Assembly (NCBI GenBank): GCA_027943335.1
Contig: BSBK01008844.1
Span: 381,001 to 445,000, forward strand
Direction of reading: 5' to 3'
Origin: Chamaecyparis obtusa
Taxonomy: Eukaryota > Streptophyta > Pinopsida > Cupressales > Cupressaceae
DNA length: 64,000 nucleotides
Shown: in pieces, positions 12,325 through 24,176 of the stretch
Numbering within the stretch: position 1 is the first letter of the stretch
How the letters are laid out: each line of letters opens with the position of its first letter
Notes under the pieces: generated by a model
What the model saw: the letters and a program-made list of their open reading frames with translations, nothing else
Databases searched by the model: none
What the model was told of the DNA's origin: nothing
Translations under genes and position numbers: made by a program

Positions 12325-15179
12325 TTAAGAGGGGTCTTCAACTAATTTACTCATAGCTGCAATTAGGGACTCTACTTCCTGAATCTTCTTTGAATGATCT
12401 GATGTGAGTTTATCTTTATTCATGCAATCAACTATCATTTTCCTTCCTTTTGCTTCTAACTCTTTTAGCATTGCTTGACCAATCTTCAGAAAGTTTAGGT
12501 CAAAAGAGAAATTGTTTATTAAGTCATTCAACCTTTTCTTGTTGAATTTCTCTTTTGCAATTTTTGTCAATGAGTCTTCTAGACTGGAAAAAATTTCTTT
12601 GAAACTCGACAAAATACTACTAACATCATCCACTAAGTGAACATTAACCAATCTCTTATCTGCAGTCAATAAGTTATTCAAAATGATGACTGATTCTACA
12701 AAGAGAGGGTTTCTCATCACTTGCTTTTCTTTGTCTTTCTCCATCGGCATCACACTTATCTTTATTAGATCTTCTTCTCCCCATGAATCTAAACTTGTTG
12801 TATCAGGAGTAAGTCTTGACAACAATGATATGGAGGGCTTAGGAGTAGGAAATAAGTCTGAGCTTTGACTTACATCCATACTTTCATTCTCCATCTTTAC
12901 TGGGATCTCAATAAAGGGTTGTTCATTAGGTTCATCCTCTTTTTCATCTTCATGTCATGTTATATCTTCAACTAGGACTTCTTCGTGTTGCATAGGTGCT
13001 TCTTCACCACATAGGATCTTAGCTTCTTCAGTGCTTACAAAAGTTTCTTCAAACTTATCCAGATCATTATCTGTTGCTGACATGGTTATTTCAACATTAT
13101 CAATCACAATAGTTACATTTTTACCTTCAACTACTTCAGAGGGTGTTGTAACCTTGGGCATAGAATCTTGTGGACTTGTAATAGCTACATTTAGAATCTT
13201 TGATTCTTTTTCTTTCTTTGGAGTAACTTAGGGTGCAGGTGCAATAGGAGGGTACATGTGTCTATCTATAAATACTTTCTCAAATTCTTTCTCAGTCTCC
13301 TTTGCAATCAACTCATAATCTTTGTTCATTATATGCAAAGTTATAATTTTTTATCTTAGATGAGGTTTCACCAAATCTAACAGCATTATCTTTTCTTCTA
13401 ATGAACAAACAAGAAGATTATCATCCAATATTTTCTCTCTAATTCTCATATCCTCCTCTATAGCTTGTCTTTTGAATGAATCAAGTATGTTCCATAAATT
13501 ATTAGGGATGATTGTCTTAAGTTCCAAAACTAACTTTTTGAACTTAATCATATATTGGATAATCATAGAATAAATTTATGATTTATCAATCTCTCCATAT
13601 TTATCATAGAATTTTCCAATCTGATCTATCCTGCCTTCATCAACAACTCTAGTCTTCAAAACTTTCAAATTTGGTATGAATCCTACCTCAGGAGGTGCTT
13701 GAGTATTCTTTAATTTGCTTCTGGTTGTCCTTGAGGATGGGTGGCTTGAACCATTTTTCTTCTTTCTTCTAGACACTTTTCTTGGCTTAGAAGGTGGAGA
13801 GGACTCCAAATCAATTGAAGTTGAGGGCATAGAGGTTCTCTCTCCTATCTTGTTCTTCTTCTCCTTTGGATTATCATCAGATTTTTCTTCTTTAACTTGT
13901 GTAGATGAGGGTGCACTCTCAAGTTGCATAGAAATCTTGGCTTCCCTTGCTTTATCTAGGTCTTCTTGGGTGACATGATGAATTTTCAGAATATCATAGG
14001 TAATCTGAGATGCTTTCCTCTTAGTTGTTGCATTGTACAAGACAAAATCAACTTGTTTTGTCTTCTCTTCATATGTGCCCCATCAAGGCTCATTATATGG
14101 ATCCTTTGGCATAGATAGAATGACTTGTGCATAGCCTTCCAAAATATGCTCATCTACTTCATAACCAAGTGGATGAATCCACTTTGTTATAGGCTCAATT
14201 GCTTCCATGCATGTAAAATCTATTTCCACCATAAAACATATAGTGTCCTTGTACTTCTCCACTAACTTCTCAAGTATTCTGAACCTTCTTTGCATCTTGA
14301 TTTTGAATGTTTTGATCTCTAGATCTATGAATTCTTTCAAAGTGATCTATGATGTTTCCTTAAGTGAAATTTGAGGCAATGTAGGTATACTTCTATCTAG
14401 GTAAAGATTAGAGACCTTACCAACAATATGGAAGTACATGTATATGATTATTGACCCAAACCTGAATACTTTTCTCTTGTCATGTTTTATAGCTTTAATG
14501 TTGTCTAACAATTGTGTGCACAAGATCTCACAAAGGTTAAACTCTCTATTTTCTTGAACACTATCCTTATTGTTGCCAGAATTGTAGCTGTAAATACACT
14601 ATTTACTCTGTTCGCATACTGAAACTTGTATCCAAGGATCATAGCCATGAGTTTTATGTCTTTCTCCTCTATGGGATCAATGGTCATGCTGCGCTTATCA
14701 CTCCTAGATTTACATGCCTTCTCAACTTTTTTTATGACATATTTTCCTGTTGGAAGAAGGGTGCCAACCTTAGAGAGTCATGTCATCTCATGAATGAGAT
14801 CACTTGTAATACAGACAAGGACTTCACCAATCTAAAAAAAATCATCATGTATCCTACTGAGTAAGATCTTAATCCATTCTGACTCATAAAATTCATACAC
14901 AGTTGCATACTCAATAATAGGGCTATCTGTAAGGTGAGAGAATACATTCTTGAAGGTATAGTCAAGATCAACCATAGTTTCCATGAGCGACCTTATTTTT
15001 TCAATTCCTATAGACTCCTTCTTACAATAAATGTAAGTGCGAATATCTTCAACATGCATGACTCCTATCAGATACCTAGAAAAAGATCCTTCTAAATCAT
15101 CTAATACTAACTTGAATGGGTGCTTCTTAAAAATGTATCTCTTCCTTTTAGTGACATCAAATATTACTGGAGTTTCCAT
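12325..15179 (-). pseudogene. Unknown second ORF of element B, in the place of pol
   Basis: A decayed coding region of about 2.85 kb, read from 15179 leftward through 15179-14832, 14687-14505, 14340-14083, 14040-13576, 13566-13351, 13161-12955 and 12894-12325. The N-terminal third holds the blocks shared with element A: SEWIKILLSRIHDD, then LCEILCTQLLDNI and FRFGSIIIYMYFHIVGK. A Lys/Ser-rich basic linker (KPRKVSRRKKKNGSSHPSS, near 13750-13800) and a Glu/Asp-rich C-terminal part with helical, coiled-coil character (KEIFSSLEDSLTKIAKEKF) follow. There are no enzyme motifs. Several stops and frameshifts are present, so no product is expected. The size suggests a protein near 900 residues. A structural or regulatory role in the element is only a guess. 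Confidence 0.6.
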
Positions 15180-15683
15180 TACTTACTTGCTTCAATGCTC
15201 AAATAGGGTTTCAAATGATTTATGAAGCGACATGTCTGAGCTAGGGTTCCACTGACAACTTTAACTCTTCTTGTTGATGAAATGACTGCAATCCTTTAAC
15301 ACTTGATGCTTTAATCTCTTGTGCTCTTCAAGGGCTTGATCTCAAATGTAAAAGTGAATATAATAGATCTTCAATGACTTATAAAACAAAATTCTATAAT
15401 TAATGCTTGCCGCCATAATACAGGTTCCAACTGTCAATTTAAAACTCAGTTTCTATTGTCATTCAGACTATGTGCTTTTACATACTACATCAACTAGCAA
15501 CCAAACATCTAGAACCATAGGCACATACTCATAGGGTGAGTATACCAATCACACAGGGGTCTAGAGCTTATCTAGCCCCTCTATGACCATGAGGGTCATC
15601 TATCTAGAAGTAGAAGGTGTGTCCATTGTGGATGCATCTACCACTTTCTCAATAGCATTATCTTTCTTTACTTCCATCCAAAT

Positions 15684-16730
15684 CTAGATCACATCTTTTG
15701 TAGCTTGCACAAACTTGACTTCTCCAGATTTATCCAATATCGATTCTTGATACTTATCAGGTATTTCTTGTCTTTGCACTTGTGATCTACAAAACTTTGA
15801 GATATGTCCAGCCTTGTTACAAGAGTAACAAATGATTGGAGGCCTTATATTCCTAGGTGCATTGATGTGAGTTACCATACTGCATTCTTTAGTTGTGTGT
15901 CCATTGAAATTTCATATCTCACATGTAATGTTTAGAGGACTTCTAACACTTTGTTGTGGTTGATTTCTATGATTATCTTGTATTTGATTTCTTTGATTTG
16001 ATCTAAAATTCATAGCTCTATGACCAAATTTATTGCATGAATAACAATAACCATTGAAATGTCTTAACTCCTTACAATATCTTGCTATATGTCCATGCTT
16101 GTTATAGGTATAACAATTTTTGTTTATTGGCTTGTGTTCATCTTTAGGTGGTTCTTCTTTAGCTTCAATTTGATTTCCAGTCATCTTAGCTTCTATACAT
16201 TCTTCTGGTGCTTTCTTCTTTCTTGCATTGCATTGATTTGAATTTGTGCTTCATTGTATCCAATATCACTGGAATCTCCTTTTATCTTCTGTGCATAAAT
16301 ATGTGAATCTAATAGATCATTACTTGTGTGCAATTTGTCAATATGATTCTTGTCTTCTATCAACTCAAATTCCATCTTCTTATTGATGTTCTCTAACTCC
16401 AATATTTTTAGGTTTGCTTACATAAGTTCTTCATCCAATTGTTTATTTTCTTTGATATGTTCTTCAAGGGCTGACTTGCTATCAGTTACTTGTTCATTCA
16501 AATCTTCAATCTGATCCTTCAAAGACATGTTTTCTTCATTCAGATTTTTGACCATTTTTCCCAAATCATTCATTGAACAATCTTTCAAATATTTTCTTAG
16601 TTTCTTGATGAATACTTGTGAGCCATTGACCTTCATTTTCAGTTCTTCAATTTCTTTTTCAAATCTGTCAAGATCTTCAAGAGTTGCTTCAAGATTTTTC
16701 TTCATATGTTTTGCTTCTTCTTAACCCATG
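15684..16730 (-). pseudogene. Gag relic of element B: coiled coil then about four CCHC knuckles
   Basis: Read leftward from about 16730. A long charged helix comes first (NLEATLEDLDRFEKEIEELK, then KNLNEENMSLKDQIEDLNEQ), with strong coiled-coil character. Then come zinc knuckles: CYTYNKHGHIARYC with its second Cys lost (near 16100), CYSCNKFGHRAMNF with its last Cys lost (near 16025), a weak CEI.NFNGHTTKEC (near 15900) and a complete CYSCNKAGHISKFC (near 15810). Stops at 16415, 16190 and 15909 break the frame. Gag would bind and package the element RNA. Four knuckles is more than the single one usual for Copia Gag, and the same plan is seen in element A. Confidence 0.7.
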
Positions 16731-16768
16731 ATCTCCTTAAGTGGTTAAAATTATCTTCAAGGACCAAA

Positions 16769-16780
16769 GCATTGATACCA
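16769..16780 (-). other. Primer-binding site of element B
   Basis: Minus strand TGGTATCAATGC, two bases after the LTR end. It is close to the initiator Met-tRNA site TGGTATCAGAGC. Confidence 0.75.
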
Positions 16781-16782
16781 AT

Positions 16783-17907
16783 TGTTAAGAATGGGAACAC
16801 TCAGAGGGGGGGGGGGGGTGAATCAGTGTTCTACAATTAATGTTTTTCTACTTCTTGAAACTTAGCCCAATTACTTAAATACTGAAATGAATAGAAAATC
16901 ATATAAATCAATCAACCATAACACATAACACAAGATATGTTTACAGGGAAACCGTGGCCAGAGGAAAACCCCAATGGGAATTAGTACCCATGAATAATTG
17001 CACTAGTCTTATGAACTTGTTAGAGTTCCTTTGCCCTGTTAGGAGAAATCATTACAATGCTAAGTACAATGACTCTTTTAGGAGTCTGGAAGAACAAACC
17101 CTATTAGGGGTGGATGGTTGCACACTGCTAGAGCACACTACTCAATGAAGAAGGCTACAACCTCCTGAGAATCAGATACACACTATATCTGGAAGGGTGA
17201 ACTGCTACTTTGACACTACTGTCTGATTAGTTCCTTTTGTGCACTGATGCTTTAACCTCTTGTAAAGATTTATTCCATACTGACTATAATATTATGCTCT
17301 TCTATATACTTTGCATTCTTCTGCTCTTCTTTCTATTACTTTCTATTTTTCTCAAATACAAAAGTGCATGTCATATATATACATGTCAAATAGGGGCAAC
17401 TAAAACTTAATACTGTGTCAGCCTAATACCTAACACACACAACACTTCCAATTTAATTGGCTCAAGTGTGTTTACATGCAATGATAATAACATGTTTATG
17501 TATTACTATTACAATAGGTGCATAGCCATTACAAAATGAAATGATACATGCTAAACACAAAGCATTCTGTTAGCTCCATGCTTTGTTCTTCTCTGTCGCT
17601 AAACTGTTAGTGTTACTTAGACTTGTTGTAACTTCTCGATACTATCATATATGACCTTGCATTCTTAGACTAAGCATTATAACATATTCATAAGCTTATA
17701 TCCAAGGGTGCATACCATAACTCGATCATACACACATGTGACAATGTTCTGATCATTAGGTACATTACTATCTGCACTGTCTTCCATACTTAGCCAAATA
17801 TGAACTTCAAAGCTTGTGCGCTGACTATCAAAACTCCATATGACTTTGTTTCCATAATGACAACACAAAACTAGTCATATAATCTCAGTAAAGTCAACTT
17901 GCCAACA
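16783..17907 (-). repeat. 5' LTR of element B
   Basis: 1,125 bp, same termini as the left LTR. The C-rich loop of the terminal inverted repeat (16796-16834) is expanded to a run of 13 G on the plus strand. Confidence 0.85.
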
Positions 17908-17912
17908 GAAAA
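17908..17912. other. TSD of element B, right copy
   Basis: GAAAA, partner of 10682-10686. Removing element B rejoins gggaagaaaa with agggtccat. Confidence 0.8.
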
Positions 17913-20879
17913 AGGGTCCATAGGTATCCTAAAAAACATATAGGAGTAATTTCTACAACTTTGTAGAAGCTCACACAAGTGAGCCACCTCAAGCATAACC
18001 TTGTTGGCTTGCACTTGAATCTAAAGCATCACATTATTACAAATACATGATTTAGTAAAAAGAGAAATATGTATATCAATAGAGTTGTGAGAAAAGAGAA
18101 TACCATTTCTATATTTTAATAAAGTGAAGAGTATTTCCACCTCAAAATTGTGCCACATCTATGTGAATTTGAAGGGAGTGTGAGGAGAACCCCTTAGAAG
18201 AACCATATGCTAGGAAAAAGGTTCAGGTCAGAAAGGCCGAAGGAAACCATGAATCCAATTCCACGTGTTAGTCTTAACAATGAAAGAAAAAGAGGTGTGT
18301 GAAAGTTTTTGGTTGTTCACAAAGTGGGAAAAGAGGTCTTGGAGCAACCAAGTGATTCAAGCGAGAGCCCAGTGACAAGTTTTGTAAAAGAATACACTAG
18401 GAAAAGTGAGCCAACATAGGCTCAAAAATAGCATATGGTTCTTTCCTTGTAAGTTACATTTTATTTGTAAGTCACCTCAAATCCTCACCCAAATTAGATT
18501 TAACTTCATCTAATTTATTTATCCTATTTTATTAACTTCATTAGACTCTTATTAACTAACAACTCTAAATATGCTTTTCTTAAGGGTGAGAACTTCTCTA
18601 GAGTTTGCATAAATGCCATAAACCTATAATATAATTTAAAAGTTATATTTTATTATTTCATTTTGGTATAATGGTTTGTGGAAGGTTTGGTAGGGTGGGG
18701 ATATCCTTGCTATTTCCTCCCCTTAACAACAATCTTCTATATTTTTAATATTCTTTAGGAGTCTTCTCTGAACTTTCAATAATTTCCCTACCCTATTCCA
18801 ACATAAATTTTATCTTTCCAAGTTCTTTCCACCATTTCTCATGTTGTGATTCTTCTTCTTTTCGACATCACCCACATTGGGGTGCTCAAAATAACCCTTA
18901 TTGACACACTCTAAAATCATATTTGTCGTAATCTCTATCCTCTTGCAATGTATTTCTTCTCTTTCCATCATTTGTCTCTATCTCATTTCCTCTTTGTTTG
19001 GGATTAACATCATCACACTTCCTTATAGTTCAATTTCCTCATGATTTTTCTTGCAATATTTTTGTATCCTCTTTCCATAGGTGGTTTTATTTATATAGAT
19101 TGATTTACTTCTTTATTATTTCCTGACAATTATCCAACAAATTTTCTTATTGGTCACATATTTTAATAGACCACTTTTAGACCTCCCCCCTTTTGACTCT
19201 CCATCCCCTTGGGCACCTAATCACCTCTCATAGGGTAGAAATCAAGAGAATATTATGGTAGATTTTTAAATCTTTCTTATCATTTCTTTATCTTCTCTAT
19301 CTAGCATATGTTTTAAATTTGAAATTTTTTCCTACTATCCTCAACAAGACCTAACTAGGGTCCAAACATTAAAACCAATATTACAATGAAATTTGGGGAC
19401 ATAAACCAAATTTATAAACCCTAATGAGTTTATAATGTTGTATTCTTATACCCAAGACTCTATTCTATGAAGGGAGCAATGAATTCAATCGACATAGAAG
19501 ATTATCTATCTAACAAAATATAAAGAACACACATAACATATTATATTGAGGTGAAAAGTATTTATATATTTTATATTTATTTAATATATCATCTACGCCG
19601 TTAAATCTCCTCATGTACTGTAATACACTTGTATCATATATAGTCCTTCTTTATATTCTACCCATCATAATATATCTATTATGCCTCTCTATAATATCCT
19701 CTCACTACTAGTGATTGTGTGTTATAATGTATGTGTATCTACAATATGGGATGTGACTCATACTTAGTACCCCTATTCTACATGCTATCTTTCAATTCTT
19801 GGGCTTTATAGGTTTCATGTAGTACATGAGGCAGCATGTTCTTTGGGAGTCTGTCTATATTGCTCTTTCCTTCCTAATAATAGATTATATTAATCTTTCT
19901 ATCATGGACAAGAGGCTTAAATAAGAAATCAAAAGAACTTTAGATGAGGAGGTAAGAATATTTCAAATATGGGATGTAATATTAGAGGTAAACATATTAT
20001 TTTGAATGTGCCAACCATAAACTATAAAGTCAATGTTTTAAGGTAGAGGTCAAATAAGCTAAGGATTATAAACAACTAGAATTGTTTCCCTAAAAAATAC
20101 ATGAAAATAATCAAATACAACCTCAATAAGGCCATTGAGGTTAGGGAATGTGTAATAAAAATAATGTTATGGATCTCAATATTATGAATAATAAATTAAA
20201 GAATTCAATTGAGGCATTCGAGATCCATATTATTCAAATGATTGGCAAGAGAAATATAACTGGTCCAAGTTCAATAATAAGTAGTAGTAAGAAAACTCAT
20301 GCAAAAGAGAAGTATCTATAGGATTTTGTAGACATGCATGAGATATTTTATATGGAAGAACTAGAGGCCACATAAAATTTAAATATACTTATATGCTTTA
20401 TGTATCTGTGCTTTGATCTATCTATTTTTTGTGTGTTATTATTTTACAACAACCATATTGTTTTTCTATTGTAGGTCAACTTATATTGTATTAATTTAAT
20501 AGGTTTGTTTTCAATTTTGAAATAATGGGTCAAATAAATGCTAATAATTTCTGACTTCAAACTATAAGTTTTTGTAGTTAAATCCAAATTAGTCGAAAGA
20601 AGAAACCCAAGGGTGAACCAAAGTATTGAATCATGTTTTAGATAAGAGAAAGATTATAAATGCCTTCAAAATAGCTCACAAAATTGAAAGCCAATCTCCA
20701 AACGCTAATAGAAACAACAATAATGTATCCAAAAATAACAACCACAACATTATAAAGTCTAAACAATTACACATCAAAAATTCAATAAAATCTAATGGAA
20801 CATAATTAAATTGTTCCTAAAAAACTAGAGTAGCAAATATCCTTATACATTATAGTTTGTTTGTTGATGTTTATGACTA
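17913..20879. other. Anonymous AT-rich stretch, no gene recognised
   Basis: Both strands lack open frames over 60 codons across most of this interval, and I recognise no LTR, RNA gene or tandem array. Poly-pyrimidine blocks near 18830-19100 have no coding sense. It is probably very old element debris. Confidence 0.4.
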
Positions 20880-21372
20880 ACATTTGCATGTGAGTGGGAA
20901 GATTTATTGAAGATGTAGAGATTCACGTAGGAACTTAGGAATAAACATCAAAAGTAGCCAAAACTTGCTACTCGATGCAAAGAGAGGCTCTAATAAATTG
21001 TGGTCTTATTTCGGCGATCCAATTGATCTCTCGGCAAACCCATAATAAGGAATATTTTAATTTTACAAACAAAGATGTAAAGGAAGGAATTCCTTCCTAA
21101 GATCCTAACTATGACAGGGGCACCTGTATATAGACTCAATATAATCAAGATTCTTGAATTTAGATGTAAAGAAGGGTAAGCCCTTCAATAAGTTTTGGAA
21201 ACTGGGGTATGCCCCTTTTATCAATGTATTTGTGTATAGGAATTATGTCCAAGCCAAGACTGGAGGTTTTCTTCTCCATTCTTTTCTATCAGTGCCCGCT
21301 TGAACAGAGACTTTGTAATATTTCTTTATTAATATAATCTATAGGACTTTGGCCTTTTACCGATAAAAAAAA
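20880..21372 (+). mobile_element. 3' tail of a plus-strand LINE
   Basis: The stretch ends in ggactttggccttttaccg followed by ATAAAAAAAA at 21362-21371, a tail layout typical of plant L1 elements. No RT or endonuclease is left upstream, so this is a 5'-truncated copy, the common fate of LINE insertions. No TSD was found by eye. Confidence 0.45.
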
Positions 21373-21589
21373 CTTATATTGTAATAGTCTTTTGTTGTTT
21401 CTATAGATCTTGTCAAAACTTTCTTTGTCTATTGATAAAAAATAAATTAATACCATCCAATCTATAATATTCAATCTCCAATGATAATAATATAAAAATT
21501 TATGTGTCCTTGTTGGCTAGAAAATGACTAGATTATTTTGTTCTTTGAAACAAGTCCTCATTCAAATTCAATTGTTAATATTTTTTCTT

Positions 21590-21867
21590 TTCTTTTTGTA
21601 GTGTATTTATTAAGTTACTCAAGAGTTTCCTTCAATCTAATCTCTTAAAATCTTACCTCATAGGTTGTGATTAAAACCTACAATAAATGCCTCCCATTCA
21701 GCTTCATTACTAGTTTTTGAACCAATAAATTGGAAAACACCACTCACAAACTCTCCTTTTCCATCATGTAATATATAACCTATATTTGTTGCACAAGGAT
21801 ACCCCATAGAGGCCTCATCAAAGTTCATTTTGAATATTTCCTTTGGTGTGACCAAATATATTTATTT
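21590..21867 (-). pseudogene. RNase H fragment of a LINE-type ORF2
   Basis: The open piece 21855-21658 reads KMNFDEASMGYPCATNIGYI and then TSNEAEWEAFIVGF, the first strand with its catalytic Asp and the Glu-bearing helix of the RNase H fold found at the end of plant L1 ORF2. Beyond the stop the frame continues with IEGNS, matching the usual (I)EGDS third catalytic block, with Asp replaced by Asn. Compare the better-kept copy at 35672-36175 (INFDGASRGNPGP). It is a decayed fragment with no product. Confidence 0.65.
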
Positions 21868-22132
21868 CTAACTTTTACAACTTTGTCACCCATTAATGAG
21901 TTTTGTCAATATAATTTGAATACATATATTTATTTTCTAGAATATGTGTATGCATTAAAAATATATGTAATTTTCAAGTGATTTAGTTGTTTTTAAAGAA
22001 AAAAGGTGCATTATGCTCTAGGTTTCACTAGCTGGAGGTTCTAACAAATAAATGGAGGTTCTAAAAAATAAATACCAATATATTTGACCTATTTAGATTG
22101 ACTTATTTTTTCAAAAAGGATATTAAAAGGTT

Positions 22133-22160
22133 ATGTGTGTGTATGAAAACACACACACAT
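22133..22160. repeat. Short GT/CA inverted repeat
   Basis: TGTGTGTGTATG, AAAA, then CACACACACA form a simple-sequence hairpin, probably grown from microsatellite slippage. Confidence 0.5.
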
Positions 22161-22162
22161 AT

Positions 22163-23200
22163 TGTAGTAGGGGAAATCTGCAAGACTAAACAAATAATTA
22201 GTAGCACCAAATTAATCACAAAAATTACTAATAATCATTAACCCTACAAACAACAGAATAATAAGCGTGATGATCAAATAATTGAAATAAACAATCAAAT
22301 GAAAATCATCTGATGCTCAAGGCTTATGTTGCTTCTCTTTTCTTCATTGGAATGTGGCTAGCTGACACTTAGAGGTGATACTGACATTATTCTGACTCAA
22401 GCTCTTAGAAATGGTAAAGATAACCTACAAATGATAGCATAAGTTTGATATGAAAATTTGTCCTAAATTTATTATGAGAAAGAGGGGGGTTTATATATAT
22501 TTTCAAAAATCAACAAACGATCGAGATTGATTTTGGGAAATCAAATTGACGGATGAGATAATTCAAGACTAGAGGAGATTTGGGCAAGTTTCCATTTCGA
22601 ATTGGAAAAACAGAGAGAAAAGAGGGATAAGAATGAGAAGATATTTCTGATTTTGAGGAGATAAATCTTCCAAAAAATGAAAAAGGAAAGATTCTGATTT
22701 ATTTATGATTTTGAAAGAAATAATGATTTTCAAAAAATCAACTTTTTAGATTTGTGAGGATTTCTTTATTTTCAAAATTTATAATTGCTCACAATTTTGA
22801 TTTTTCTATTTTTTGGAAGATTTAAATTATTGAGAAAGATCAAATTAGAATGAAATTAAATGGAAATTAATTAGAATTTGATGTGAAATTAAATTAATTT
22901 GGCCAATTAATTTAATTTAGGAAGAAGAATTCATTAAGTTGATTAAATAATTAATCAAACTATAGGAAAGGGAAAATTGAATTTAATTAACCGATAAAGA
23001 TCAATTAATTAAATATAGTTAATTAAAGAAAGTCATTTAATTAATTTTAGAGAAGTGATTGATTGATCAGATTATAGAAGAATGAAGAATGATTAAAAAA
23101 CCATTAATTAATAGGCATATAATTAGTTGTTTAAATGTTAACTTGCAAGTATGTCTATTTTGGGGTGCTTACACATACACATACACATACACATATACAT
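22163..23200. other. AT-rich stretch with no gene; (CA/TA)n run at its end
   Basis: No coding frame is seen. A purine-rich part lies at 22550-22700. A short acacat microsatellite at 23170-23198 adjoins the LINE target site. The interval begins TGTAGTAGGGG and ends near ACACA, so a solo LTR is possible, but I found no second copy to prove it. Confidence 0.35.
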
Positions 23201-23210
23201 AAAGCAAATT
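23201..23210. other. LINE TSD, 3'-side copy
   Basis: AAAGCAAATT, repeated exactly at 41959-41968. It lies directly beside the A-rich tail of the LINE. Confidence 0.55.
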
Positions 23211-23590
23211 TATTTTTTTGATCTATAACAAGTCATTTTATTAATCATAAAATAAATTTACATAGGATTTACAATAACATCGCATCCTTTCAAGGATTTC
23301 AACAACAAAAACAACATCAGACTGGTAAAACTAGTTAAACAATCCACCCAACAAGCATAAAACTAGGGAACGAGCCCTCAAACCAGTCATCAAAAAATGC
23401 AGTAAACTAGACCACCACTCAAGTTTGCTCCATAGAGCCAAAAACTGCTACCATCTTCAAAAGAGTCACCATCGAACCAGGGCATAGCCATTAGAACCAG
23501 AGGATAATCCACCCAAAAAAACCTGAGACACCAACATAAAAATGAGCCCAACAACCACCCAAAAAACTAAACCACCACCTCCCATTAAAC

Positions 23591-24171
23591 CTATGCATTC
23601 ACCCGCCCCCTACAGCGACCATGCTTCCTATGTGGAACATTGACATAAACAACTTTGTCACAGTTCAAGGTCTTTTCCTCTACATGTTTCAAGGCTGCCT
23701 TCAAGCCTTCCAACTTCCACCTAATATCATCATAGTAGGCATTTTATCAACCTTGCCCCACCATCTCAGAAAGGGAATTTTACCAAACTTAATTCCATCC
23801 GCTTCATCCTCAAAGAACTCAACATAATTGAAGCCTATGCCAGGATAGGCCCATTCCAAAATGGAGTCTAGCCACAATAATAGGTCTTTTCCAAAAAGAT
23901 GCACTGCCAACCGTTCAACCTCCAATTCCAGCTCCCCAACCTACAACGCCTAAGCTATGATCATCGACACAACATCCACATTCAAACACCATTTGAGTCT
24001 CCTTTCTTGGAACTGAGTCTCAAGCACCTCCAATGCAGTAGAAGCCACCTCCACATCTTTTAGAACCAGCAGGCCCATCATCCTTTCTTTATTAACTGGG
24101 CCCTCGAAGGATTTTTGTTGTTTAACAGTCCCCACAGAAAAGGAGGCATCCATAGTCACCCTTCAAAGGCA
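23591..24171 (-). pseudogene. LINE ORF3, 3' part (unknown protein)
   Basis: Read leftward from the Gypsy insertion. The first piece (24159-23950) ends ...LNVDVVSMIIA. Two TAG stops later the same frame continues with GELELEVERLAVHLFGKD and WLDSILEWAYPGIGFNY (23925-23701). After a frameshift near 23700 another frame reads ALKHVEEKTLNCDKVVYVNV and RKHGRCRGRVNA, ending at TAG 23591. An acidic middle and a basic tail can be seen. I recognise no domain. It lies after the RNase H domain, where plant L1 elements normally have only a 3' UTR. Coding character is inferred from the long frame, broken mainly by TAG and TGA codons of the C-to-T type. Confidence 0.5.
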
Positions 24172-24176
24172 ATTAC
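24172..24176. other. TSD of the Gypsy element, left copy
   Basis: ATTAC directly before the TGTAATACCCC start of the LTR, with its partner at 35361-35365. Confidence 0.9.

Larger units (their letters stand above)
10687..17907 (-). mobile_element. Element B: non-autonomous Copia-like LTR element without pol
   Basis: Complete 7.2-kb element on the minus strand. LTRs lie at 16783-17907 (5') and 10687-11801 (3'), each running from TGTTGG to TTAACA on the minus strand. The flanks carry the 5-bp duplication GAAAA at 10682-10686 and 17908-17912. A Met-tRNA primer site adjoins the 5' LTR, and a purine tract adjoins the 3' LTR. Inside are a coiled-coil and zinc-knuckle Gag and a long unknown ORF, with no visible RT, RNase H, protease or integrase. 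By eye over about 220 bases the LTRs differ at roughly 8% of sites, so it is younger than element A. It would have needed another element's enzymes to move. Confidence 0.85.

Noticed and set aside
13031..13978. Plus-strand ORFs opposite element B
   Set aside because: They are shadows of the minus-strand unknown ORF, whose frame shares blocks with element A.
22163..23174. Solo LTR starting TGTAGTAGGGG
   Set aside because: No second copy or reliable TSD. The flank is a CA microsatellite that makes any match ambiguous.
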